Assembly: GCA_905215775.1 (NCBI GenBank)
Contig: CAJMRM010000005.1
Span: forward strand, 19,230 to 83,229
Direction of reading: 5' to 3'
Length of the DNA: 64,000 nucleotides
Source: an uncultured bacterium
Lineage (GTDB): Bacteria; Bacillota; Clostridia; Lachnospirales; Lachnospiraceae
Every line of letters begins with the position of its first letter. The stretch's first letter is position 1. Below, in pieces: positions 44,707 to 54,238 of this stretch. The notes under the pieces were generated by a model. The model was not told the DNA's origin. It saw only the letters and a program-made list of their open reading frames with translations, and ran no database searches. A program made the position numbers and the translations under genes.

Positions 44707-46263
44707 ATGGAGCAGGGGAATATCCTGGAAGCCCGGAATATCACAAAGGTGTATCCGGGGGGAGTTGTGGCCAACCACAACGTCAATCTTAGTGTGAAAA
44801 AAGGCGAGATCCATGCGCTGGTGGGGGAAAACGGCGCGGGAAAATCCACGCTGATGAAAATGTTATTTGGCATGCTGGCGCCCACCGAGGGACAGATCTT
44901 TGTGGACGGAAAGGAAGTCCGCTTTACGTCCTCCAGCGACGCCATCGCCGCCGGACTGGGAATGGTGCACCAGCACTTTATGCAGGTTCCGTCCATGACC
45001 GTGGCAGAGAACCTGATCCTGGGGGCCGAGACCGGATCGCCCTTTAAGGTGGACCGGAAAAAGGCGGTGGAGATCACAAAGGAGCTGTCGGAAAAGTATA
45101 ACCTGAAGGTGGAGGCAGAGGAAAAGGTAGAGGATATCTCCCTGGCCATGCGCCAGAAGCTGGAGATCCTCAAGGCCCTTTACAGAGGCGCCCATATCCT
45201 GATCCTGGACGAGCCCACGGCAGTTCTTACGCCTCAGGAGACGGAGGAGCTGTTTGAGCAGTTAATGCTTTTAAAGGAAAGCGGACATACCATCATCTTC
45301 ATTTCCCATAAATTAAACGAGGTAAAGGCCCTTTGCAACCGCATGACCATCCTGCGGGACGGAAAGGCCATGGGAACCTACGAGATCTCGGATCTGGATG
45401 AGAATGAGATCTCCCGGCTGATGGTAGGCCGTGAGGTGAGTCTGGATATCGAAAAGGAGGAGGCGGATTTCGGCAAGACCGTTTTCTCCGTAAAGGATCT
45501 GGTATACGCCGACCAGTTCGGAAAGACCCGGCTGGATCACGTTTCCTTTTCCATTAAAGAGGGGCAGATCCTGGGAATCGCGGGCATCGACGGAAACGGC
45601 CAGTCGGAGCTGGTGGAGGCCATTGTGGGCACCTTAAAGCTTCAGCACGGAGAGGTGCGACTGAACGGGGAGGATCTGACGGGAGCCTCCGTATTAAAAC
45701 GCCAGGAGGCCGGAATTTCCCATGTATCCGAAGACCGGATGCGGTACGGCTCCGCTCCGAAGCTGAGTCTGGAGGACAACGCCATTTCCAAGGTATACTA
45801 TACGGGGCAGTTAAAATCCAGGGGGCTCATCGACAGCAAAAAGGTAAGCGGCTTTGCCAACCGGATCCTAAAGGAGTTCCTGGTGAAATTCGATAACTCA
45901 AAGCAGTCCGTATCGGAGCTTTCCGGCGGAAATGTCCAGAAGCTGATCGTGGGCCGGGAATTTGACTATGATCCGGACCTTCTTATCATGAACCAGCCCA
46001 CCCGGGGCATCGACGTGGGAGCCATCGAGTTCATCCGGAAGAAGATCGTGGACATGCGGGCCAGAAAAAAGGCCATTTTACTTGTATCTGCCGACCTGAG
46101 CGAGATCCTTTCCTTAAGCGATACGATCCTGGTCATGCATGAGGGCCGGATCGTGGGCCATATCAGCGATGTAAAGAATACGTCGGAAAACGACCTGGGA
46201 CTTTATATGCTGGGAGTAAAGGAAGATTCAAAAGAGCAGATCGGAGGTGCGTACTGTGAGTAA
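44707..46263 (+). CDS. Nucleoside ABC transporter ATPase (NupO-like)
   Basis: 518 residues, two ATPase domains in one chain. NBD1: Walker A GENGAGKSTLMK, signature region EDISLAMRQKLEILKAL (LSLAM rather than LSGGQ), Walker B LILDEPTAVLT. NBD2: Walker A region GIDGNGQSELVEA lacks the usual Lys, signature LSGGNVQKL, Walker B LIMNQPTRGIDVG. Asymmetric pairs of this sort are normal for the BMP-linked, sugar-importer-like class. It overlaps the next gene's possible start by 8 nt. Confidence 0.93.
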   Translation: MEQGNILEARNITKVYPGGVVANHNVNLSVKKGEIHALVGENGAGKSTLMKMLFGMLAPTEGQIFVDGKEVRFTSSSDAIAAGLGMVHQHFMQVPSMTVAENLILGAETGSPFKVDRKKAVEITKELSEKYNLKVEAEEKVEDISLAMRQKLEILKALYRGAHILILDEPTAVLTPQETEELFEQLMLLKESGHTIIFISHKLNEVKALCNRMTILRDGKAMGTYEISDLDENEISRLMVGREVSLDIEKEEADFGKTVFSVKDLVYADQFGKTRLDHVSFSIKEGQILGIAGIDGNGQSELVEAIVGTLKLQHGEVRLNGEDLTGASVLKRQEAGISHVSEDRMRYGSAPKLSLEDNAISKVYYTGQLKSRGLIDSKKVSGFANRILKEFLVKFDNSKQSVSELSGGNVQKLIVGREFDYDPDLLIMNQPTRGIDVGAIEFIRKKIVDMRARKKAILLVSADLSEILSLSDTILVMHEGRIVGHISDVKNTSENDLGLYMLGVKEDSKEQIGGAYCE

Positions 46264-47302
46264 GAAATTTACAGCTGTAAGACTCCTTTGTGCCTTTGGC
46301 ATCGCCTTCGTCCTGACGGTGGCCATCATCTTCGGAGTCAGCGAGGAGCCGGTGACGGCTATCTATAACCTGTTCCTGGGACCGCTGCAGTCCAAGCGCC
46401 ATTTCTTTGACGTTTTTGCCAGCAGCGTACCGCTGATCTTTACGGGCCTGGCCCTGGGACTGGTGTTTAAATCCGGAAACTTTTCCATGATCGCAGACGC
46501 CTGCCTTTACACAGGTGCCGTGGTGACCGCAGCCCTGGCCATCAAGACGGCTCTTCCTGCGGGGCTCCATCCGGCGGTGATCATGCTGCTGGCTGCCGTG
46601 GTGGGCGGCATCATCGGAAGCATCCCGGCTCTTTTAAAGGTATACTTCCATACCAACGAGCTGGTGACCTCCCTGATGTTCAACTATGTGTTCTTCTACC
46701 TGGGGATCTATACGGTCACAAAATTCCTGGCGGACCGGGCGGCCGGAACCTTTGCGTCCTTAAAATACCAGCCCACAGCTTCCCTGGGAAGCCTCATCAG
46801 CGGAACCAAATTCCACGCCGGATATCTGATCGCCATTGCGGTGGTGATCCTGTTATACCTTCTTGTATACAAGACGAAGTTCGGATATGAGATCCGCATT
46901 TCCGGAAGTAATCCGGAATTTGCCAAATATTCCGGCATCAACACAAGCCGGGTCATCATCCTGACCCAGGTGATCGCCGGAGCCGTTGCTGGTCTTGGCG
47001 GCGCTGTGGAGCAGATGGCCATGTACCAGAGGTTCAACTGGCAGGATTCTCCATCCTACGCCTGGGACGGCGTGATCATCGCCATTCTTTCCGGAAATAA
47101 CCCGAAGAATGTGCCGCTGGCCGCCTTTTTCCTGGCTTACATCCGTGTGGGAGCGGATCTCATGTCCAGACGGTCCGACGTTCAGAACGAGCTGGTATCC
47201 ATTATCCAGGCGGTTCTGATCCTGTTTGTAACGGCAGAGCGGTTCATGGCTGGCTGGAAGCAGCGCCAGGAAGCGAAAAAAGCGCTGGGAGGGGAGGCAT
47301 AA
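46256..47302 (+). CDS. Nucleoside ABC transporter permease 1 (NupP-like)
   Basis: 348 residues, about nine membrane helices of the branched-chain-amino-acid/ribose permease fold; SGSNPEFAKYSGINTSRVIILTQVIAG includes the coupling-helix region. The start is set to GTG 46256, 8 nt after GGAGG, and not the GTG at 46247 inside that site; both lie within the ATPase gene's end. Forms the channel together with the next gene product. Confidence 0.92.
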   Translation: MSKKFTAVRLLCAFGIAFVLTVAIIFGVSEEPVTAIYNLFLGPLQSKRHFFDVFASSVPLIFTGLALGLVFKSGNFSMIADACLYTGAVVTAALAIKTALPAGLHPAVIMLLAAVVGGIIGSIPALLKVYFHTNELVTSLMFNYVFFYLGIYTVTKFLADRAAGTFASLKYQPTASLGSLISGTKFHAGYLIAIAVVILLYLLVYKTKFGYEIRISGSNPEFAKYSGINTSRVIILTQVIAGAVAGLGGAVEQMAMYQRFNWQDSPSYAWDGVIIAILSGNNPKNVPLAAFFLAYIRVGADLMSRRSDVQNELVSIIQAVLILFVTAERFMAGWKQRQEAKKALGGEA

Positions 47303-47304
47303 AT

Positions 47305-48252
47305 ATGATCTTACAGGATATCATCAATACACTGAGTCTTCCGGAGTTTTATTTTGCCGTATTCAGAAGCGCCACTCCGGTGCTCCTTACGACCCTGGGG
47401 GCCATGATCGCCTCCCGGTCCGGAACCAACAACATTGCCCTGGAGGGCACCATGCTGATCTCTGCCTTTGTGGGCGTTGTGGTCAGCGCCTTTACCCAGA
47501 GCGCATGGATCGGCTTTTTCGGAGCCGTGCTGGCAGGCTTTCTGATCAGCAATATACTGGCCTACTTTATTTTGAAGCTGAATTCCAATTCCGTTATCTC
47601 CGGTATCGCCATAAATACCTTTGCATCCGGAGGAACGATCTTTGCCCTGTACCTTCTGACCGGGGAAAAGGGAGCTTCCACGTCTCTGGCGTCCTTAAAG
47701 CTTCCCAGCATCGACATTCCGGTGATCCAGGACATCCCGGTCATCGGAGCCATCCTTTCCGGCCATCATGTGCTGACGTATGCGGCGCTGATCCTGGTGG
47801 CTGTGATCTGGTACATGTTTAAATACACCGAGCTGGGCATGCATATCCGGGCGGTGGGCGAGTCTCCGGACGCCGCTGAGTCCGTGGGCATCCATGTAAA
47901 ACGGGTCAAGTATACCGCCTTAAGCTTAAGCGGAATCCTGACCGGTATGGCCGGAGCTTTCCTGTCCATGGGCTATGTGGGCCTGTTCTCTGCCGGAATG
48001 ACCGCGGGCCGCGGCTATATTGCCCTGGCAACCCAGGCCATTGCCGCCGGAAACGCCGTGATCGGCATGCTGGCCTCCCTGCTCTTTGGCTTCTGCCAGA
48101 GCCTGGCCAACTACTTACAGTCTTCTGGTATTCCGCTGCAGTTCATCCAGATGATGCCGTACCTGATCATCATCATCGCATACACCGTTTACTGCGCTAT
48201 GGTGGAGCGCAATAAGAAAAAGAAACAGATGAAGGCGGCGGCTGGAAAATAG
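47305..48252 (+). CDS. Nucleoside ABC transporter permease 2 (NupQ-like)
   Basis: 315 residues, same fold as its partner. GAMIASRSGTNNIALEGTMLISAFVG near the start is a family hallmark, and VGESPDAAESVGIHVKRVKYTALSLSG holds the coupling helix. ATG lies 2 nt after the previous stop region, behind GGGAGG. C-terminus basic (NKKKKQMKAAAGK). Confidence 0.93.
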   Translation: MILQDIINTLSLPEFYFAVFRSATPVLLTTLGAMIASRSGTNNIALEGTMLISAFVGVVVSAFTQSAWIGFFGAVLAGFLISNILAYFILKLNSNSVISGIAINTFASGGTIFALYLLTGEKGASTSLASLKLPSIDIPVIQDIPVIGAILSGHHVLTYAALILVAVIWYMFKYTELGMHIRAVGESPDAAESVGIHVKRVKYTALSLSGILTGMAGAFLSMGYVGLFSAGMTAGRGYIALATQAIAAGNAVIGMLASLLFGFCQSLANYLQSSGIPLQFIQMMPYLIIIIAYTVYCAMVERNKKKKQMKAAAGK

Positions 48253-48274
48253 GAATGAAAGGAGAAATTTCCCA

Positions 48275-49234
48275 ATGAGCGAAAAGAAACTGATCGAGCT
48301 CCATCTGCACCTGGACGGCTCTCTGCGTCCGGAGACCGTATGGGAGTTAGCAAAGGAACAGGGGATCGCCCTTCCGGCCTCTTCCCCCGAGGATGTGAAG
48401 TTTAAAATGGAGGTTCCCGAGGACTGCAAGACCCTGGAGGAATATCTGGAACGGTTTGCCCTGCCCCTTCTGGTGCTCCAGAAGGCCGACGCCATCGAGC
48501 GCGTGACCTTTGAGCTGGTGGAGGACCTGGCAAAGGAGGGCGTGACCTACGCAGAGATCCGCTTTGCCCCGCAGCTTTCCGTAAACGGCGGGCTTACCCA
48601 GGACCAGGTGGTGGAGGCGGCCATCCGCGGCGCAGAGCGAGGGATGAAGGAATACCCCCAGATCCGCGTGGGCCTGATCCTCTGCTGTATGAGGGGAGAC
48701 ACGAACCAGGAGCTCAATATGCAGACCGTGGAGACGGCGAAAAAATATCTGGGCAGCGTGGTCTGCGCCGTGGATATCGCCGGGGCCGAGGGCCTGTTCC
48801 CCACGGAAATGTTTGCGCCGGTATTTGAAAAGGTGCGTGAATACGGTCTTCCCATGACCATCCATGCAGGCGAGGCGGCGGGACCGGACAGCATGCGCAC
48901 CGCCCTTTCCTATGGCACAAAGCGCATCGGCCACGGGGTGGCGGCCATTGAGGATCCAGAGCTTGTGAAGCGTCTGGTGGAGGAGGGCATTACCCTGGAG
49001 GTCAGCGTCACCAGCAACTACCATACAAAGGTGGTGGACCGCCTGGAGGACCACCCCATCCGCCGGCTCTTTGACGCAGGCGTGCGGGTGACCATCAACT
49101 CCGACAACATGACCTGCTCCAGGACCAATGTAAATAAAGAGCTGGATCTGATGCGGACCGTATTCGGATTTACAGAAGAAGAGATCGAAAAAATGGAAGA
49201 ATACGCCTGGGAAGCCAGATTCTTAAAGGATTAA
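48275..49234 (+). CDS. add: Adenosine deaminase
   Basis: 319 residues. Zinc TIM barrel: LHLHLDGSLRPET at the start (first His pair), MTIHAGEAAGPDSM, RIGHGVAAIEDPE and the metal Asp in NSDNMTCSRTNV. Converts adenosine to inosine and ammonia. As last gene of the nucleoside-uptake operon it would act on imported adenosine and keep the inward gradient. Followed by a strong terminator. Confidence 0.96.
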   Translation: MSEKKLIELHLHLDGSLRPETVWELAKEQGIALPASSPEDVKFKMEVPEDCKTLEEYLERFALPLLVLQKADAIERVTFELVEDLAKEGVTYAEIRFAPQLSVNGGLTQDQVVEAAIRGAERGMKEYPQIRVGLILCCMRGDTNQELNMQTVETAKKYLGSVVCAVDIAGAEGLFPTEMFAPVFEKVREYGLPMTIHAGEAAGPDSMRTALSYGTKRIGHGVAAIEDPELVKRLVEEGITLEVSVTSNYHTKVVDRLEDHPIRRLFDAGVRVTINSDNMTCSRTNVNKELDLMRTVFGFTEEEIEKMEEYAWEARFLKD

Positions 49235-49245
49235 CGCTCCCATAC

Positions 49246-49287
49246 AAAAAGCCGGGAAACGCCGTTCAGACGGGCCCCGGCTTTTGT
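49246..49287 (+). terminator. Terminator of the nucleoside-uptake operon
   Basis: AAAAAGCCGGG (49246-49256) pairs with CCCGGCTTTT (49276-49285) around a loop of about 19 nt. Confidence 0.85.
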
Positions 49288-49300
49288 CATAGGAAAATGC

Positions 49301-49325
49301 GCCCGCCGCAGGCGGGCTTCTTTGT
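49301..49325 (+). terminator. Second hairpin downstream of add
   Basis: GCCCGCC-GCA-GGCGGGC (49301-49317), perfect with a triloop, followed by TTCTTTG. A near-identical hairpin occurs at 57011-57028. Possible backup terminator. Confidence 0.6.
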
Positions 49326-49449
49326 GCGGAAAATTTCTTTTAAATTGCCATGAAAGATGATATACTGGAGCTGTGAAAACTGAGTCAGGCAGATGTACTT
49401 AAAAAGCATCTGCAAATTTTATCATACGGATCATACGGGGAGAAAATTT

Positions 49450-50208
49450 ATGAAAAAAATGATTTCCTGGAATGTCAACGGCCTCCGGGCGTGCGTGGGC
49501 AAGGGATTTTTAGAATATGTAAAGGAGTCGGATGCGGATATTTTCTGCATTCAGGAGAGCAAGCTCCAGGAGGGCCAGATCGAGCTGGACCTTCCCGGCT
49601 ACCATCAGTATTGGAATTATGCGGAAAAAAAGGGGTATTCCGGCACGGCCATGTTCACAAAGGAGGAGCCGGTCTCGGTTTCCTACGGCCTGGGGATCCC
49701 GGAGCACGACAAGGAGGGGCGCGTCATCACTGCGGAATTTGACGATTACTATGTGGTCACCTGCTACACGCCCAACTCCCAGGACGGATTGAAGCGGCTG
49801 GATTACCGGATGGAGTGGGAGGACGCCTTCCTTTCCTATCTGAAAAAGCTGGAGGAGAAAAAGCCGGTGGTGTTCTGCGGGGACTTAAATGTTGCCCATA
49901 AGGAGATCGATCTGAAAAATCCAAAGACCAACCGGAAGAACGCGGGCTTTACCGATGAGGAACGGGAAAAATTCACAAAGCTCCTGGATGCGGGCTTTAT
50001 TGATACCTGGAGATACTTTAACCCGGAGCTGGAGGGCGTTTATTCCTGGTGGTCCTACCGGTTTTCCGCCCGCCAGAAGAACGCCGGGTGGCGCATCGAC
50101 TATTTCTGCGTATCAGACAGCCTGAAGGACCGTCTGGTGAGCGCGGCCATCCATACGGACGTTCTGGGAAGCGATCACTGTCCGGTGGAAGTGGTCATCG
50201 GGGACTAA
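49450..50208 (+). CDS. Exodeoxyribonuclease III / AP endonuclease
   Basis: 252 residues, EEP fold. Motifs: [27 protein letters not shown] (catalytic Glu), [53 protein letters not shown], and the final LGSDHCPVE with catalytic Asp-His. Incises DNA at abasic sites and degrades 3' ends in base-excision repair. The ATG at 49450 is preceded by GGGGAG and gives [18 protein letters not shown] box near 49360 may be its promoter. Followed by an ABC-F gene 19 nt downstream. Confidence 0.95.
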   Translation: MKKMISWNVNGLRACVGKGFLEYVKESDADIFCIQESKLQEGQIELDLPGYHQYWNYAEKKGYSGTAMFTKEEPVSVSYGLGIPEHDKEGRVITAEFDDYYVVTCYTPNSQDGLKRLDYRMEWEDAFLSYLKKLEEKKPVVFCGDLNVAHKEIDLKNPKTNRKNAGFTDEEREKFTKLLDAGFIDTWRYFNPELEGVYSWWSYRFSARQKNAGWRIDYFCVSDSLKDRLVSAAIHTDVLGSDHCPVEVVIGD

Positions 50209-50227
50209 AGGAAAGGGTATAGAGACC

Positions 50228-52045
50228 ATGAATCTTGTAACGGCAGAGCATCTGACAAAATCATATACAGAACGGCTGATCTTAAACGACGCGGATTTTT
50301 CCATCAATGAAGGAGATAAGATCGGCCTGATCGGCGTCAACGGAACTGGAAAATCCACCCTTTTAAAGCTGGTGGCAGGCCTGGAGGAGCCGGATACGGG
50401 AACCGTTGTCCGTGGGAGAAGCCTGGATATCCGGTATCTTCCCCAGAATCCGGTATTCCGGGAGGGAGAAACGGTGCTGGAAAGCGTCCTCAGAGAGAAC
50501 CGGAGCCAGTACCATGACCAGATCTGGGATCTGGAAAGCCAGGCAAAGGCCATGCTGAACCGGCTGGGGATCCCGGACCATGACCAGCCGATCGGGCAGC
50601 TGTCCGGCGGCCAGAAAAAGCGGGCGGCCCTGGCCTCGGTCCTTTTATCACCCGCAGACCTGCTGGTCCTGGACGAGCCCACAAACCATCTGGACAGCGC
50701 CATGGCGGACTGGCTGGAGGAATATTTAAAGCGGTTTAAGGGCGCTCTTCTTATGATCACCCATGACCGGTATTTTCTGGACAGCGTTACCAACCGCATT
50801 GTGGAGCTGGACAACGGGAAGCTGTACAGCTATCAGGCCAATTATGAGGGATTTCTGGAGCTGAAGGCTGAACGGATGGATATGGAGCAGGCGTCGGAGC
50901 GGAAGCGCCAGTCCATCCTCCGGGTGGAGTTAGAGTGGATGAAGCGGGGTGCCCGGGCCAGATCCACCAAGCAGAAGGGACGGATCCAGCGGTATGAGGC
51001 GCTTCGGGATGCCAGGGGGCCGGAGAAGGAGCAGGCTGTGGAAATGGAATCGGTTTCCAGCCGTCTGGGGAGGACGACCGTGGAATTATCGGGAATCTGC
51101 AAGGCCTATGGGGACAAGGTACTCATAAAGGACTATACGTATTTTTTCCTGAAAGACGACAGGATCGGATACATCGGTCCCAACGGCAGCGGAAAGTCCA
51201 CGCTGATGAAGATCATTGCCGGGTGGGAGAAGCCGGATTCCGGTACGGTGGAGATCGGACAGACGGTGAAGATCGGATATTTTTCCCAGGAAAATGAGGA
51301 CATGGACACAAGCCTTAAGGTCATCGACTACATCCGGAACGTGGCAGAGTATGTGCAGACCAAGGACGGCAGCATCAGCGCCTCCCAGATGCTGGAGCGG
51401 TTTTTATTTCCGCCGTCGGTCCAGTATACGGTGATCCAGAAGCTGTCCGGAGGGGAACGGCGGCGGCTGTATCTGTTAAAGATCCTCATGGGCGCACCCA
51501 ATGTACTGATCCTGGACGAGCCCACCAACGACCTGGACATTAAAACGCTGATGATCCTGGAGGACTACCTGGACAGCTTCCAGGGCATTGTTATCACCGT
51601 GTCCCATGACCGGTATTTCCTGGACCGGGTGGTGCGGAGGATCTTTGCCTTTGAAGGAGACGGAGTTCTCCGCCAGTATGAAGGCGGATTTACGGATTAT
51701 GCGGCCCGGAAGGCGGAAGAGGCCTGGGCGGAGGAGGAGAGCAGGACGGACGCAAAGCCTGCGGCTCCGCCAAAGGAAAAGGGGCAGCGGACCCGGGGAC
51801 CGCAGAAGCTGAAATTTACCTACAAAGAGCAGAAGGATTACGAAACCATTGAAGCAGAGATGGCGGCTCTGGAGGAGAAGATCGCAGGGCTTGAGCAGGA
51901 GATCGAGGCGTCGGCCAGGGACTTTGTAAGGCTGAACCAGCTTATGGAGGAAAAGGAAAAGGCAGAAGCGGAGCTGGAGGAAAAGATGGACCGGTGGATG
52001 TATCTGGAGGAGCTGGCTGCGAAGATCGAGGAGCAGCGGGGATAG
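50228..52045 (+). CDS. ABC-F ATPase, Uup-like
   Basis: 605 residues, two ATPase domains and a C-terminal coiled coil (residues about 520-605, rich in Glu/Lys/Ala). NBD1: GVNGTGKSTLLK, LSGGQKKRAALA, LVLDEPTNHLD, SHDRYF-like THDRYFLD. NBD2: GPNGSGKSTLMK, LSGGERRRLYLL, LILDEPTNDLD, SHDRYFLDR. All sites are canonical, in contrast to the ABC-F at 28377-30014. The C-terminal coiled coil is the Uup/Duf4162-like DNA- or ribosome-binding tail. Confidence 0.93.
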   Translation: MNLVTAEHLTKSYTERLILNDADFSINEGDKIGLIGVNGTGKSTLLKLVAGLEEPDTGTVVRGRSLDIRYLPQNPVFREGETVLESVLRENRSQYHDQIWDLESQAKAMLNRLGIPDHDQPIGQLSGGQKKRAALASVLLSPADLLVLDEPTNHLDSAMADWLEEYLKRFKGALLMITHDRYFLDSVTNRIVELDNGKLYSYQANYEGFLELKAERMDMEQASERKRQSILRVELEWMKRGARARSTKQKGRIQRYEALRDARGPEKEQAVEMESVSSRLGRTTVELSGICKAYGDKVLIKDYTYFFLKDDRIGYIGPNGSGKSTLMKIIAGWEKPDSGTVEIGQTVKIGYFSQENEDMDTSLKVIDYIRNVAEYVQTKDGSISASQMLERFLFPPSVQYTVIQKLSGGERRRLYLLKILMGAPNVLILDEPTNDLDIKTLMILEDYLDSFQGIVITVSHDRYFLDRVVRRIFAFEGDGVLRQYEGGFTDYAARKAEEAWAEEESRTDAKPAAPPKEKGQRTRGPQKLKFTYKEQKDYETIEAEMAALEEKIAGLEQEIEASARDFVRLNQLMEEKEKAEAELEEKMDRWMYLEELAAKIEEQRG

Positions 52046-52163
52046 CCTTCCGGAGGGCCGGATCCTGTGGTCCGGTCAGGCGCTTCTGCCGGAGGACCGG
52101 CAGTCTGGAATCAGTAAAAAATACCAGGCTTACTTAGACGGAGAACAGAACGGAGGACGGAAT

Positions 52164-54095
52164 ATGACGGGATCAAAGAGCAGACAGGAGCTCCTCTATC
52201 CATTGGGAGTAACGCCGACAGAAGAAGGGGCAAGGATCCTCATACAGGCTGAGGGAAAAAAGGTAAGTCTCCTGTTATTCCGAAGAGGAGAAAAAAAAGC
52301 GGCGGAGATCATCGATTTCCAGGAGAAGGAACGGGTCGGGGACGTCTGGTCCATGACCTTAAGGGGATATGATCTTGAAGATATGGAATACGGCTTCCAG
52401 TGCGACGGCCAGTGGCTGCCGGACCCCTGTGCCAGGATGGTCACAGGCCGGGAAAAATGGGGCGATCTTTCCCGGGTGGGAAAGTCGGTCCGGGCCAGGC
52501 TGCTGACCGGAGAATTTGACTGGGAGGACGATGTGAGACCGGAGATCCCATATTCCGACAGCATCATCTACCGGCTCCATGTGCGGGGATTCACAAAGCA
52601 CAGATCCTCCGGCGTGAAAAACCGGGGAACCTTCGGCGGGATCCGGGAGAAGATCCCGTACTTAAAGGAACTGGGAGTGACAGCGGTGGAGCTTCTTCCG
52701 GTGACGGAATTTGACGAGGTCATGGTCACGGCTCCGGCGGCCGGAGCTCCGGGACAAAAGCCGGAGGCCGCGGGAAGGATCAATTATTGGGGATACGGCC
52801 CGTCGTTCCTTTATGCGCTGAAGACTGCCTACGGCTCCGGGGAAACCGAGCCGGAGAGGGAGTTTAAGGAGCTTGTGAAGGCGCTTCACCGGGAACATAT
52901 GGAGTGTATCCTGGAACTGTATTTTACGGGAGAGGAAGCTCCCGGCGACGTGCTCCATGTGCTCCGCTACTGGCTCCAGGAATACCATGTGGACGGCTTC
53001 CGGCTGACGGGCTTTGCGCCCAGGGAGGCCATTGCCGGGGATCCGTTTTTGCGGTGCACCAAGCTGTTTGCCGATCACTGGGAGGAGGCGCTGGAAAAAC
53101 GGCCTGGAACAGGCTATCCCATGCCGGGAGACGGGAGGGTGACGCTGCGGGACAAGCACCTGGCGGAATACAACGACCGGTTTCAGGAGGACATGCGGCG
53201 GTTTCTGAAGGGCGACGAGGGGATGTTAAACAGCCTGGCGTTCCATTCCAGAAGAAATCCGGCCGGATACGGCGTTATCAACTATATGGCCAATACCAAC
53301 GGCATGACCATGATGGATATGGTCTCCTATGACCGGAAGCACAATGAGGACAACCATGAGGACAACCGGGACGGCACGGACCACAATTATTCCTGGAACT
53401 GCGGGGAGGAAGGCCCCAGCAGGAAAAAAAGGATCCGGGATCTGAGGAGGCAGCAGCTCTGCAATGGGTTCCTTCTGCTGCTTTTAAGCCAGGGAACGCC
53501 GCTTCTGCTGGCGGGCGATGAGTTTGGAAACTCCCAGGAGGGAAACAACAACGCCTATTGCCAGGATAACCGGATCTCCTGGCTGGATTGGCGTCTCCTG
53601 GAAACCAACCGGGATATTTTTGAATTTGTCAGGGGACTCATTGCTTTCCGGAAAAGGCATGGCGTATTCCACATGGACCGGGAGCCCAGGATCATGGATT
53701 ACAGATCCTGCGGCCGTCCGGACGTTTCCTACCACGGCGAATACGTATGGCGGCCGGAGTTTGAGAATTTCCGCCGCCAGTTCGGGATCCTTTACTGGGG
53801 AGAATACGGGACCCGGGAGGACGGAAGCCCGGACGATACCATGTATGTGCTTTACAACATGCATTGGGAGCCGCATATATTCGGCCTTCCCCATCTCTCA
53901 AAAGGCCAGACCTGGCATGTGCTTTATGATACGTCGAAGGGGCCGGAAAAGGGAGTATATATGGAAGAGACGGCTCCGGAGCTGAAGGACCAGTCCCAGA
54001 TCGCCATGATGCCGCGGAGCATTGTCGTTCTGTCCGGCCGTCCGGGAAGCGAAGCGCCGGAGGAGGAGGAAGGCGGGGAGAGGCCTGCGGTCTAG
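52164..54095 (+). CDS. GH13 isoamylase/GlgX-like protein lacking catalytic residues
   Basis: 643 residues; N-terminal beta sandwich (residues 1-130, CBM48-like), then a TIM barrel with GlgX-type segments YRLHVRGFTKHRSSG, KIPYLKELGVTAVELLPVTEF, NYWGYGPSFLYAL, MVSYDRKHNEDNHEDNRDG, NYSWNCGEEGP and LLLAGDEFGNSQEGNNNAY. The catalytic points are lost: the nucleophile Asp of GFRFD is T282 (DGFRLTGF), the acid Glu of AEPWD is D304 (FADHWEE), the stabilising Asp of HDG is N379 (NTNGM), and the first conserved region (DVVYNH) reads ELYFTG. It is full length with no frameshift, so it is probably a non-catalytic glycan-binding protein. AGGACGG precedes the ATG. Confidence 0.85.
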   Translation: MTGSKSRQELLYPLGVTPTEEGARILIQAEGKKVSLLLFRRGEKKAAEIIDFQEKERVGDVWSMTLRGYDLEDMEYGFQCDGQWLPDPCARMVTGREKWGDLSRVGKSVRARLLTGEFDWEDDVRPEIPYSDSIIYRLHVRGFTKHRSSGVKNRGTFGGIREKIPYLKELGVTAVELLPVTEFDEVMVTAPAAGAPGQKPEAAGRINYWGYGPSFLYALKTAYGSGETEPEREFKELVKALHREHMECILELYFTGEEAPGDVLHVLRYWLQEYHVDGFRLTGFAPREAIAGDPFLRCTKLFADHWEEALEKRPGTGYPMPGDGRVTLRDKHLAEYNDRFQEDMRRFLKGDEGMLNSLAFHSRRNPAGYGVINYMANTNGMTMMDMVSYDRKHNEDNHEDNRDGTDHNYSWNCGEEGPSRKKRIRDLRRQQLCNGFLLLLLSQGTPLLLAGDEFGNSQEGNNNAYCQDNRISWLDWRLLETNRDIFEFVRGLIAFRKRHGVFHMDREPRIMDYRSCGRPDVSYHGEYVWRPEFENFRRQFGILYWGEYGTREDGSPDDTMYVLYNMHWEPHIFGLPHLSKGQTWHVLYDTSKGPEKGVYMEETAPELKDQSQIAMMPRSIVVLSGRPGSEAPEEEEGGERPAV

Positions 54096-54154
54096 GCGGA
54101 AAAGGCCCGGGGGTTCCGGGGGAAGCTCCGTTTAGGGGGCATGGCGCTGGCAGA

Positions 54155-54230
54155 CAAATAAAAAACGGCCGGGGTACTGCAAGCGGCGGCTTTGAAGATT
54201 TCTCAGCCTGCCCTGCGGCAGCCCCGGCCG
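54155..54230 (-). terminator. Terminator of luxS
   Basis: CGGCCGGGG (54166-54174) pairs with CCCCGGCCG (54222-54230). On the minus strand the stem is followed by TTTTTTATTTG. The 47-nt loop contains a second small hairpin (CTGCC / GGCAG). Also close to the end of the convergent GH13 gene. Confidence 0.8.
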
Positions 54231-54238
54231 GATCTGGC

